Source: Terfezia claveryi (taxonomy: Eukaryota > Ascomycota > Pezizomycetes > Pezizales > Pezizaceae). Taken from it: DNA of 64,000 bases. Where the stretch lies: positions 1 to 64,000 of the forward strand of contig WHUX01000046.1 in assembly GCA_015179025.1 (NCBI GenBank), read 5' to 3'. Position 1 is the stretch's first letter; the number at the start of each line of letters is the position of its first letter. A program made the position numbers and the translations under genes. The notes below the pieces were generated by a model that saw only the letters and a program-made list of their open reading frames with translations, had not been told where the DNA came from and made no database searches. Positions 54,971 through 64,000 of the stretch are shown one piece after another.

Positions 54971-55269
54971 ATAGGTCGTGTGGGTTCGTTGTTGGTGTGC
55001 AATAAGAGCTAGTGGTGTTATTGGGTAGCGGGAAGCTGTAAAAGTTATCTTCCGTGTATTGGCCACTCAGAACTGTTGGCAGGGAGCTGGAGATTTTGAC
55101 ATGGCAAGAAGTCAGTACGGTGCAGTCGGGAAGAATTGCATGAAGTCGTGAGAATCCGAGGGTTAACCGCCAGGGGAGGAGCGCAAGAGTAGGTCGCTGG
55201 ATATGTGTTTGGGGTAGAATGAGAAGCTCTCTCGATTCATTTTCGTGTGGTGCCGTGGGCAGGGATAGT

Positions 55270-56310
55270 GGTCTCGAGACTTCTGGATATCGAGCACCCA
55301 ACACGATCATAATCTTATTCAAACTCGCCTTCTCACAAATATTTGCATGTCGCAGGCAATAAAAAATTCTTACACGAGTCTCGAGACTTTTACCGGACTG
55401 TCTTGAGATATCTTGTCTCGTGCCCAGGCCTATTCGTTCACGAGGTTATGGTATAGCGGTATAAGCAAGAACATCAGATTGAGACTTTTGATACAGTTGG
55501 CAATCTGGTCAGCCTAACATTGCTCGTCAAGATCGTCATGGCACAGATGATAGCAGACCCTATACCCTTGTTCTATAGAAACCACACCCTGATCGACCTG
55601 CTTTAACTGTAAGTATGGAATCTATGGATCATCAATCGATACAGTCCAAGACCAAGGCTGCAGCGGCTTACAGAAACTTTGGATGCAAAAAATTCAAGCC
55701 TTAAAAGGCTTTAATATTAGCGATGTTGAGTCAGATGGCTCTATATTATCTTAAAATATATCACAGGCAGCTCGCTGCACAGCTACACTCAGAAGTCTGT
55801 TTTATTACCACTTCATTTTTTCAAAGCTGTATTTTAACAATATCCTAGAGCTCCTGTTCCATCCATCACATGGCTGCCTTAATACTACAAGGAATTCGGA
55901 AGTTGGCGGGTATGCGTCTAGTGATGAGGTGCGCTTGATGAAGACGATATGCCTAATGAAGAAGAGGTGGCTGCTGATACTTCACGCTTGGTCGCTCGCG
56001 GGCAATTATTTAATTACTGGATTTGGTACATAACGCATTGAATTAATAATAATCTGATTACAATTAATAATAATATACCTAACTAGACCCCCTATATCAA
56101 ATATATACAACTAGGCTATCATTGATCCCTGCGCCGGTATTATGGGCCAGAAGCTAGCTCAGGAGCTGTGGGACGTGCAACGGCTGCATCTAGCTCTGGG
56201 TTGATTGGGATCTCCTCCAGGTCATCCTCCGAGTCATCCTCCAGGTCAATTGGGTTATTATCTAATAGTCCAATTTATGTTCGTTCAGCTAGGGCTGAGA
56301 GGTCGCCACA
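55270..56310 (-). repeat. Dispersed repeat, inverted partner of 24960-26068
   Basis: Collinear on the opposite strand with 24960-26068. Includes a CTCGAGAC repeat member at 55270-55432. The first copy lies left of repeat B and this copy left of repeat D, so the two loci are not one simple inverted segmental duplication. Confidence 0.7.
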
Positions 56311-56399
56311 GTTATGATCATCTTCATCCAAATAAAACTTCTGCAAAACTCGAAAGCAAGCTGTCTCTTCATTTCTGCTCAGCTTTGGACCATTGCCTG

Positions 56400-56873
56400 A
56401 ATCTGAGCCTGTAAAAGCCATCCCTTATATTAATCATATCGAGTATCATCAAATCGCAAGCAATGTGGAGTATCATTTAGGCACTGATGAAAGGCTTCTT
56501 GTGTTCCACTGGTGAAAGGTTCCATAGGTTGGAGATCTGGAACTCTAGCTGGCGCTCCAGAGCAGCCTACAGCTTAGCCTGGCACATTACCTGATGCTTG
56601 GGTTGCGGACATGCATAACGGGGATGAATGGCAGAGTAGTACAGAATAAGGTAGAGTGGTAAGGTAGAAGGGTAAATAAACCAGTAGAAAACCAAGGGCA
56701 GGTGTTGTGATACTGAGATATGAATAAATTTCACAATACTGGATCTCAGCTGGGCTTTTAGAATATGAATACAGCGCTCAGCATCGACAAACTGCCCATC
56801 CCAGACCAATATCTTATGTCGTACCTATTATCTCACATTAGATCTACCGGGCATATTTAATCAGTGTATCACA
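56400..56873. other. Spacer without a recognised gene
   Basis: No coding or repeat structure beyond low-complexity AT-rich sequence. Confidence 0.35.
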
Positions 56874-56930
56874 TGGTCCCCTTACTGGGACCATGAATAT
56901 TTTAAAATAAATAAATAATATAATTGGTAT
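56874..56930 (+). mobile_element. Short retroposon tail (GGTCCCCTTACTGGGACC) with A-rich end
   Basis: Shares TGGTCCCCTTACTGGGAC with the retroposon in repeat copy A (minus strand at 20860-20880) and is followed by TAAAATAAATAAATAA. Probably another very short 5'-truncated copy. TSD not determined. Confidence 0.5.
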
Positions 56931-57009
56931 ACCAATCTCACATCGGATTTATTTACCGAGTTCAGTAATTAAATTGCCCCCAGGGGTATGCCGCCGATGC
57001 CCGGAGTGG

Positions 57010-59243
57010 CCCAGAACATATATAAGACTAGTAGAGGTGATAGAGGTGCATGCGTCATACCTTGTGAGAACACTGACATCCTTACAAGCTTAGTATCCTG
57101 TGCCTATATTCTTTAACATCCCCCCCCCCCCCCCCCCCCGTGTTTTATCAAATAGTACCAAAAGTTCTGCCCTAACCCCAGAAAGTTGACGTCAATTGTA
57201 TCATATCACAATAGTTATCACGACAGTCAGTATTATATTATTTTGCATCTGTATTCTATGAAGTACCTGCAGTGGTGGTTACGTTAAAATGGTGTCTAAT
57301 CCTTTCTTTCCTATAGTTAAATTGTATAAGGTATTAGGAGCTGGCTCGGCTGAGGGTGGAATCATTCAGCTGGGCCTCCTCATGGGATGCGCGTTCTCGT
57401 CATGGGCATATATAGCTTCAATACGAGTACTGATTTACCCCCAAAAAATTGACTGGGTGGCAAGCTAGATATTATCCCTCAACGCATACTCATGAGTACT
57501 GCAGAGACCCTACTTCTCACAGGCCCTTCTCCCATACGCGTTCACAGGATTCACCATTCATTTATATGTTGTTAAAGAGGCTTTTGATTTGAAACAATAC
57601 CCATACCCAACACTCCAATACACACAACACTATGAATATGTAAAACAAAACTACAACCCAACAATAACGCTACAAATCCCTCTGCTACCCTTTATTTAAC
57701 CCCAAAAAACCATTTCCCTCATCGTATAATAGAGCGAGTCCTCCCCTCTTGCCTCCGTTTCCTCCTGTCTTGACCTCTTTTCGGAAGGAGGCTTGCCTGA
57801 GTGGTTCATCACTTCAAACATTTCTCTCCTCCCTTGTTTCTTTCCTATCGTCAATCCATCCTCTTTCCCTTTCCTCCACCCTGACCTCCCCTCTTCTTCC
57901 AATGTCGACTGCAGCAACCTTCCTTCTTCCCGATAGACCTCCCCTCGCCCTTCTTCTTCCCCGACAAGGAAACCTCTTCTATATGTTTCCTCTTCCAGGT
58001 CCTCCTCCTCCCTCAACTTCTCCTCCAATGCCTCAATGAGCCTTTTTTGCTCATATATTGTTTCTTCTTGTTCTTCCACCCTCCTTTTCAAGTTCTCCCT
58101 CTTCACTTCACACTGCCTCCACCAAATCCAGTGAATGTGAGGCGAGACCCACTCCTGTTCTAAGCCAAACATAAAGAATGCCTTGAGGTGTAATCTATCC
58201 CCAGCAGTATGTTCCCCCTCATCCCCAGAGTCGTCGGGATCAGCAGCTTCGAATGAAACATTTGAATCGGGGGGCGTGTCTGTGTCGGAGCTCAGTGTCC
58301 GGATTGATTGTGGTCTCTCGAGCAAGCTCGAGAAATTCATTGGAGAGTGTAGGGTGGCCTCGGATATATGTAAGGAATTCTGGGATTGCCCAACCGGCCA
58401 TGAGTGTTTCGATGTGAATTCTGGCCGTTGCAATCGAGTGCCAGATCCTGGGGAAGGTGGAAGTGGGGATAGAAGGGCTAGCTGAGGAAGAGTTCATGTT
58501 GTCAGACATTGTGGTAGAGGAGTACTGTACGAGGTACTGTAATAGAAGGGTTTTGAAAATTTTGTTTGGGGTAACAATGATGAAGATGTTACTGCAGAAC
58601 GTCGAAGCTTAAGCAGGGAGAGGTCAGAAGCAAGTCCAGAATTCGCGGGGTCTTTAGGGGGTTTATAAACTGAACGACCCCTCTGAAAGGCAGAATTATT
58701 ACAGCCAGAAGAATCGATTCCCGAGATTGACCTAAACATAACTGCTAGCTGTAGCCATTCGTAATCACATGGCGATGAGTTCTCTCGTTTAGTTAAATAC
58801 GAGTATTGAGCTGCTAGCTATTCCTATTGTCTGCATTGAGTGTATCGTGATCGCCCGTTCAGCACTGTTGTGGTGGTTGTCCTAGGCACGATTGACCTAC
58901 TCAACGCCAACGTCCTCAAATGTAGTCTGGTTAACACCCTCAAATTAGTCTCGTGCCCTTCAGATCCTTCACATTCAATCTGTATTCGGTGTTCGCGGCA
59001 CGAGCAGAATGAAATGTACCCTGAGAGCCCAAATTCCTATTGAGGGTTGGCTACGGTGTTTCTATTGAGGTTTGTGCCGGAGATTTGTGCCCGTGTCGGT
59101 GGTGGGATGTCTGATTGTGTGAGTGTTTCTATTGAGGTTTGTGATTGTGTACTCTAAGTGATTGTGCCCTAGCTTGGTTACTGTTCCCTATCAGCGTACA
59201 TAAATCTCGACGTCCTGTCCTTGCATGGCTACATAGGTACAGA
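57010..59243 (-). repeat. Repeat family copy D
   Basis: Inverted relative to copy B and ends at CATAGGTACAGA like copy C. Starts at the GGCCCAGAACATATAT motif with GACTAGTAGAGGTG. Carries a poly-C run at about 57119-57140 and about 180 bp near 57320-57520 that copy B lacks; part of that is present in copy C (CAGAGACCCCTTA). Confidence 0.75.
57696..58509 (-). pseudogene. Copy D of the coiled-coil/GX3 protein, one 2-bp frameshift
   Basis: Starts MSDNMNSSSASPSIP at 58509. A 2-bp loss near 58285 (CTCCGACACAG against CTCCGTGACACAG in copy B) breaks the frame after DTELR. The rest is open in the next frame to the stop at 57696, with coiled coil and GX3 segment (GWRKGKEDGLTIGKKQG) intact. Otherwise close to copy B, so loss is recent. 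Confidence 0.85.
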
Positions 59244-59246
59244 CAT

Positions 59247-59385
59247 AGTCTGGTTGGCACAACGACCTCTGAGTACAGATAGGGTATCTCAATACTCTCG
59301 CAGCGGCCCGAGCTGATAAGGCTTGAATAGCGCCCACACACCACATATATACTGCATACGCCATGCCGTTACGTGCCAACCAGAC
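59247..59385. mobile_element. Small MITE with AGTCTGGTTGGCAC ends
   Basis: GTCTGGTTGGCAC at 59248-59260 and GTGCCAACCAGAC at 59373-59385 form the inverted ends of a 139-bp unit. Inserted at the outer edge of repeat copy D. TSD not clear. Confidence 0.6.
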
Positions 59386-60211
59386 CCGTTACGGTAGATT
59401 GTTCTGTTCCATTCAGCTAGACTATATTCAGCTAGTCTCGTGCCCAGCAGCAATAATCACCATTTGCCAATATGGGTCGATATTGGTGGATGGGTCAACC
59501 GTGCCAACCAGCTACGCTCAATTACCCTCTGATCCAAACTCTGAACGATCTACCTCCCAAGCAATCCGCCCTTACTCTCCCAGCTTCCATCCGCTGAATT
59601 TTATCAAATCCTATGCTGCAATTATGCTGGCTAGTGTATCTTTAATCAGCATGAATACCTAGTGTTCGGTTCCGGCAGAGGTTTCGGCCTACTGCTATTG
59701 AGTATCTTGAACATGCTAAAGTGCTTTTCATGAACAGTACTCCGTACCTAGATGAATATTACACAATTCTATCTATATAATGCTATGTACCCGAGATTTT
59801 GAATTCTACCTAGATCCCACAACCTCGATTACAAAAACTTATTTTGCTTACTAAAAGTATTTTATACAGGCAGTAGATTACTTTAGCTTACATTAATCAA
59901 CTTCCTGTATAGAATACTAAAAACTGGAAATTTTGAGAAAAAAAGTGGGCTTGTTGTGGCAGAAAATTTCCGAATGGTTCGCCAGCAATCCGCATGATTG
60001 CGAATACCTAGTTCCCTATTCCAATTAGCAATCTATTTGCTCCTTCTTTGCAGCCTATATAAACCCTCTTCTGTAGCTTAATTGAACAACGCATCTCAAA
60101 CAAACAACCATTATACAACCCATAGATGCATAGTATCCACTAACTCTATACCATCCACTAGCTATACACTATTCTCGGGCTATATAGTATCCACCAGCTA
60201 TATCGTATCCA
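59386..60211. other. Spacer with no recognised gene
   Basis: Contains another GTGCCAACCAGCTACGCTCA (about 59501), similar to a MITE end and to 33109 (GCTCAATTACCCTC). No gene. Confidence 0.35.
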
Positions 60212-60349
60212 AGTCTGGTTGGCACAAGCCCCTCCATATCGTATCCCTGAACTATCTAGTATCCCCCAAGTACACCTCCCCCAATCCTTTGCCTACATAT
60301 GCCCAGTATGAAGGCACTCCTCTTTCGAGGGGCTTGTGCCAACCAGACT
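60212..60349. mobile_element. 138-bp MITE with perfect 23-bp TIRs
   Basis: AGTCTGGTTGGCACAAGCCC begins a 23-bp terminal repeat at 60212-60234 that is perfectly inverted at 60327-60349. Same family as 59247-59385; half copies lie near 15706 and 37310. No transposase inside; the source element is not in this window. Confidence 0.85.
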
Positions 60350-62094
60350 AGGCACTCCTCACCTAGCAGGTGATATGCTCGCTCGGGGCCGATTTCGAGG
60401 ATTCGGCGTAAGTGCACGGACAGAGAATATGTATGTATTGTGCTACTGACACGCAGAGAAATATGCGTCTGAGCTATGAGTTGAGAAAACCTTACCTAAA
60501 TCCGTAGAACTTAGGGATACCGGAACAGTCACCCACGAAGGGCTCTAGTCAATGAGCAGCACGGTCCGCAGGGAAGCTCGCACAAACGCAGGGCGTGGCG
60601 TCAGGATAACTAATAGTCCAGGTATTCCCTGCCAGCCACTTGAATACGGCCGCCATGCACCACATAGAAAAAATGGATTCGCCCGACATTCCCTCACTGC
60701 GAATTGTGGATTCCCCAGCGAGAACATAATATTTTGTTTGATGCCTTAAACACCATATGATCAGGAAGGATTCATTTGGGGCTATTAAACGTTGGAAGAG
60801 CTCTATCAGCCCATATGGAAGGAGTCTGCGATGATCAATGGGGCTTTTTTCCATTACCTGTTCACACTGTACAGATGGGCTGTCACTACTGTAATTAAGA
60901 AATTGACCTGCTATGCAGTTGCTCCAAAGTTGACCATGATGTCTCTTTTAGCTAACTAGCCCCTCGTAGTATCTGATATATTAGAGACTGGGGATGTAAT
61001 ATTCAATACTAACATGTGCCTTTCTAACCATCTAGCAGACGGGGATTCAAGGCAGAAAAACTACATTAGAATAACTAATAAAGAAGACTCGTAATTATGA
61101 AATTATAAGAGTAGTAAGCGTAAACCCTGAGTATAATTCCTCCATATCCAGGCCAGTCCCATACCATACCCCCATCACTCCTCCCTCTCCGCATATTATC
61201 AAATAGTATAAAATCACACCACATCTTCGGTTATTGTGGAGAGTAGAATAGATGCTTAATTCGCTGCAGAATCTTGATAATGATAATAATGAGGAAAGTA
61301 AGGGCCCTTACAAGCCCAAAAAAAATTAGTGTCGGACTCCTCAAACTAGACATTTTGACCCTGAACAAACGACACCCAAAAATATCCATCCTTGCCAGCG
61401 ATTATGGCAGGTATGATAGTTCATGGAGACCCCTACTGTGACTTCTCGCAGCTTACCACCCACTTCTCCCAGAAGTTCAATATTGTTCTGGTGTGCCTAG
61501 TCTAGCCTACAATTTGTCAGACAAGGTCAGGAATGCCCAGCATCTATATAATTTATGCAGACGAGTTTAGGCAGCTTCAGATTTAGTCCAGCAGACTAAG
61601 GCGGGCCAGACAAACTCAGGTGGACCAAGACGGACTTGGGCTCACACAGGCAAGGCATAATTAGTCCAGCTGAGTTCAGTACGGCTCAGGCTGCTTCAGA
61701 TCCTTATATAAACAGATCTCGGAAACGTGCACCAACTCCTGCTCGCCTTCCAAAGTTAGACTGATCGCTTTATCACTGTTAAGTAACTTAAACCGCATCT
61801 ATACACCCTAGATTATGCCATTCAAACTCCAATTTATATATATTCCCAAGACTTGGTCAGTACCGCAGCGCAGGTCAGTTGCTTATCCCTATTTTGCCTC
61901 GGAATATTCCAAAAATCGATATATTAACCCATCCAAACCCGTCCATTTCGCATTCCCACCATATGTCAATGAATTTCTATATCTTTACGAGGCATATATA
62001 TTTTGCTGGCAATGGTTGCAGTCCACTATGCCGCCAAGAATGGACCGACTGGGTTTGCGTGGGGGCTGATGCATATCTCGGTGATGATGTATTA
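60350..62094. other. Repeat debris and a possible small gene start
   Basis: 60883-61110 repeats 28453-28700. 61205-61480 contains scraps of the copy B-D trailer (TATCAAATAGTA, TGGAGACCCCTACTGTGACT). 61550-61695 has loose repeats (CAGCTTCAGAT, TAGTCCAGC). CTTATATAAAC at about 61703 is TATA-like and is followed by an 84-codon frame from ATG at 61815 (MPFKLQFIYIPKTWSV) that stops just before the MITE at 62095. It is not recognised. Confidence 0.35.
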
Positions 62095-62773
62095 CCGCAT
62101 CCACTGGTGAGCAAGACTCCATGTAGGTTTAGAGACAGAGGTCGAGCTTATGCAGTAAGTGACGCTACAACGGTCCATTTTTTGGGGAAAAGTGCACAAG
62201 GTATCCAAGCGCAAAAATAGCGTGGATGATACCGTGCGAACTGATCTCCAAGACTCCATTTTTTTGGAAAATGTATAGGTACCACACAAACTGATCTCCA
62301 AGACTCCATTGTTTTTGGAAAAACTATAACGCTAAGGATTTACATCGGTTTCAACCACCACATCCTCAGCCAAAACAACATATTCAACCTCTTCATCAGA
62401 ATCCAACTCTTTTTCCCATAGCCCCACCACAAGATCAGGTAGCCCTCGTACATGCAGTTGATGGTCCTCATTACCAGTTGAACAAAGGGAAATACCAGTC
62501 TGCTTAAAAGCCTTGATAATTGTATCCTGCTTGTGTTCATGAAGCCATAACCAGGCGGCTGCCACTGCATGTGTAATTGCAATTCGGCGATGTCCAATGC
62601 TAGTATCTTCATCCTCATTTTCCAATGTTTTCTCCAGAATAAAACACCTATTTTTGCGCTCGGATACCTTGTGCACTTTTCCCCAAAAAATGGACCGTTG
62701 TAGCGTCACTTACTGCATAAGCTCGACCTCTGTCTCTAAACCTACATGGAGTCTTGCTCACCAGTGGATGCGG
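62095..62773. mobile_element. 679-bp internally deleted Tc1/pogo-like element
   Basis: Inverted ends of about 130 bp (CCGCATCCACTGG...CCAGTGGATGCGG) flanked by TA (62093-62094 and 62774-62775). The ends extend through TTTTTTGGGGAAAAGTGCAC to GCGCAAAAATA. A 50-bp tandem duplication (ACTGATCTCCAAGACTCCAT) lies at 62230-62325. The middle retains a transposase scrap, which links the MITEs at 24184 and 48146 to a coding ancestor. Confidence 0.88.
62335..62640 (-). pseudogene. C-terminal remnant of a DDE (pogo/Tc1-like) transposase
   Basis: About 100 codons read IGHRRIAITHAVAAAWLWLH, IIKAFKQTGISL, GNEDHQLHVRGLPDLV and an acidic tail (DSDEEVEYVVLAEDV). The helical segment followed by I.KAF...GIS and the acidic end resemble the C-terminus of Tc1/pogo-type transposases. 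The catalytic domain is gone. Confidence 0.6.
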
Positions 62774-62826
62774 TACCTGGTGATGGATGGAACATTCCAA
62801 TACACAAAGCACTGTCACCCTGTAAA

Positions 62827-62992
62827 TAGGCCTGGTCTCGAGACTTTTGGACATCGAGCACCCAACACGATCATATCATCTTCAAACTCGCTATCCTATC
62901 ACAGATATCTGCATGTCGCAGCCAATGAAAAATTTCACAGAAATCTCGAGACGTCTCGAGACTTTTGCTGCACTATCTCGTGCCCAGGCATA
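62827..62992. repeat. 166-bp member of the CTCGAGAC repeat family
   Basis: TAGGCCTGGTCTCGAGAC...CTCGTGCCCAGGCATA. Nearly collinear with 55270-55432 and inverted relative to 25892-26068. Confidence 0.7.
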
Positions 62993-63159
62993 CCTGAAAA
63001 ACTAAAGTAGCGAATTTGCTTCTTAATCCTGTAGAAGTTCTTGCAAAGAAGCTAGTGAGCTTAAAAAAACAAACTGGAGCTTAGAACCAAGAGCCTAGTA
63101 ATAGTAAATAAACTCAGATACCGGTACATACACAGGTGACAAACAAACACATACTTCGA

Positions 63160-64000
63160 AAAAGATGACAAAAAAATAAACCCAACCATGACGCCACCAA
63201 TCATTGCTTATTCCCAACACATCTTGCCCACACTCCCCTTATCGAGAACTGGCGCGAGGCCTCTTGTTGTCCCGCATTTCATCCTTTTCCTCCTCTTTTG
63301 ACCTCTTTCGTGAAGGATGCTGGCCTTTGTGCCTCATCTCTTCAAATATTTCCCTCCTTCCCTCTATCTTCCCTGGTATCCATCCTTCCATGCTCCCGTT
63401 CACCCACCCTGTCTTCCACCTTTCTGCCAATCTCCTTCGCAGCAACATTCCTTCTTCCCGATACCCGTCACTCCGGGCTTTTTGTTTCCCCTCTAGGAAA
63501 CCCTTTCTATATGTTTCCTCTTCTCTGTCTTTTCTTCCTTGCTGTGCCTCCCTCACCCTCTTCTGCAACTCCTCAATGCGCCTTTCTTGCACATTTATTG
63601 TCTCTTCCCGTTCTTCCACCTTCCTTTCAAACTTCTTGATCTTAGCCAAACACCACCTCCAGCAACTCCAGTGAATGTGGGGCTCGACCCACTCCTGTTC
63701 CAAGGCAACCATAAAGAGTGCCTTGAGGTGCAATCTATCCTCGACACTATGTTCCCCCTCATTTCCAGAGTCATCGGGATCATCGTCAGGATCAGCACCT
63801 TCGAACGAGACATCTGAATTGGGGGGCGTGTCTGTTTCACGGGGCTCCGTATCCGGATTGATTATCGTCTCTCGAGCAAGCTCGAGGACTTCGTTGGGGA
63901 GCGTAGGGTGGCCTCTGATATAGGTGAGGAATTCTGGGATGGCCCAACCGGCCATGAGCGTTTCCATGTGGATTCTGGCCGTTGCAATTGAGTGCCAGAC
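63160..64000 (-). repeat. Repeat family copy E (runs off the window)
   Basis: Collinear with copy A on the opposite strand. The trailer shares GTATGTGTTTGTTTG and TCTCGATAAGGGGA(A/G)TGTGGGCA with 21250-21345. Confidence 0.75.
63239..64000 (-). CDS. Copy E of the coiled-coil/GX3 protein, 5' end beyond the window
   Basis: Open from the window edge (WHSIATARIHMETLMAG) to the stop at 63239. It is the second intact copy within what can be seen and belongs to the A/E subfamily. Compared with copy B it has a longer acidic linker (DPDDDPDDSGNEGEH) and a different coiled coil (KIKKFERKVEEREETINVQE). The glycines keep exact four-residue spacing (GWVNGSMEGWIPGKIEG) although nearly all residues between them differ. 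The tail is basic (SRKRSKEEEKDEMRDNKRPR) and may act as a nuclear localisation signal. The true start, likely about 30 codons upstream, is outside the window. Confidence 0.7.
   Translation of the reverse strand, partial: VWHSIATARIHMETLMAGWAIPEFLTYIRGHPTLPNEVLELARETIINPDTEPRETDTPPNSDVSFEGADPDDDPDDSGNEGEHSVEDRLHLKALFMVALEQEWVEPHIHWSCWRWCLAKIKKFERKVEEREETINVQERRIEELQKRVREAQQGRKDREEETYRKGFLEGKQKARSDGYREEGMLLRRRLAERWKTGWVNGSMEGWIPGKIEGRREIFEEMRHKGQHPSRKRSKEEEKDEMRDNKRPRASSR

Noticed and set aside
57749..58039. Plus-strand frame (PPFPPVLTSFRKEA...) also seen at 27394 and 63298.
   Set aside because: Antisense shadow of the coiled-coil/GX3 gene, seen at every copy.
60549..60854. 101-codon minus-strand frame from ATG (MEKSPIDHRRLLPYG...).
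   Set aside because: Not recognised, no repeat copies, no promoter or splice evidence; could be real but I cannot support it.

Overview
This is a eukaryotic, almost certainly fungal, window from a repeat-dominated compartment. The fungal signs are a 52-nt spliceosomal intron (GTGAGC...AACTAAC...TAG), a Plavaka (CMC-type) transposase, a chromodomain Ty3/gypsy retrotransposon (chromovirus), a Tad1-like LINE ORF1, a Crinkler-type P-loop/nuclease gene and a fungal PD-(D/E)XK-like protein. A TE-rich pezizomycete such as a truffle (Tuber) would fit, but that is inference. No housekeeping gene, canonical rRNA or complete tRNA gene was recognised. No CRISPR array or prokaryotic feature is present.

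Layout. 0-3.1 kb is a giant foldback: roughly 0.9-kb inverted arms built of minisatellites around a 1.15-kb array of two alternating 39-bp monomers. 3.1-5.6 kb is a nearly complete Plavaka transposase broken by one TGA. 6.0-15.4 kb is an LTR-flanked, apparently non-coding element full of 24-bp and 28-bp minisatellites, into which a 6,039-bp chromovirus (7447-13485, TSD CCCAT) has jumped. 15.9-17.5 kb is an AT-rich foldback whose left arm looks C-to-T mutated relative to the right arm. 17.8-31.8 kb and 57-64 kb carry five copies (A-E) of a repeat encoding a coiled-coil protein with a GX3 repeat. These are interleaved with Plavaka, Ty3 and pogo-like relics and nested foldbacks or MITEs.

The least repeat-like coding stretch is 33.4-36.7 kb. 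A frameshifted Crinkler P-loop NTPase plus REase-like gene on the minus strand lies back-to-back with an intact 309-aa PD-(D/E)XK-like gene on the plus strand. 38.3-41.8 kb is a second, decayed chromovirus on the minus strand with two LTRs in tandem. 44.2-45.6 kb encodes a membrane protein with a huge polyglutamine tract. 50.1-50.8 kb holds a Cys-rich repeat gene with one internal stop. 51.2-54.2 kb is a LINE derivative with ORF1 and a poly(A) tail but no reverse transcriptase, bounded by a perfect 16-bp target-site duplication.

The genes do not form an operon or pathway; they are mostly parts of mobile elements at different stages of decay. The leads I would follow first are the five-copy GX3/coiled-coil family, the RT-less LINE with its intact TSD, the paired nuclease-like genes, and the C-to-T asymmetric foldback. 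Most coordinates were read by eye; element ends without a TSD are approximate.
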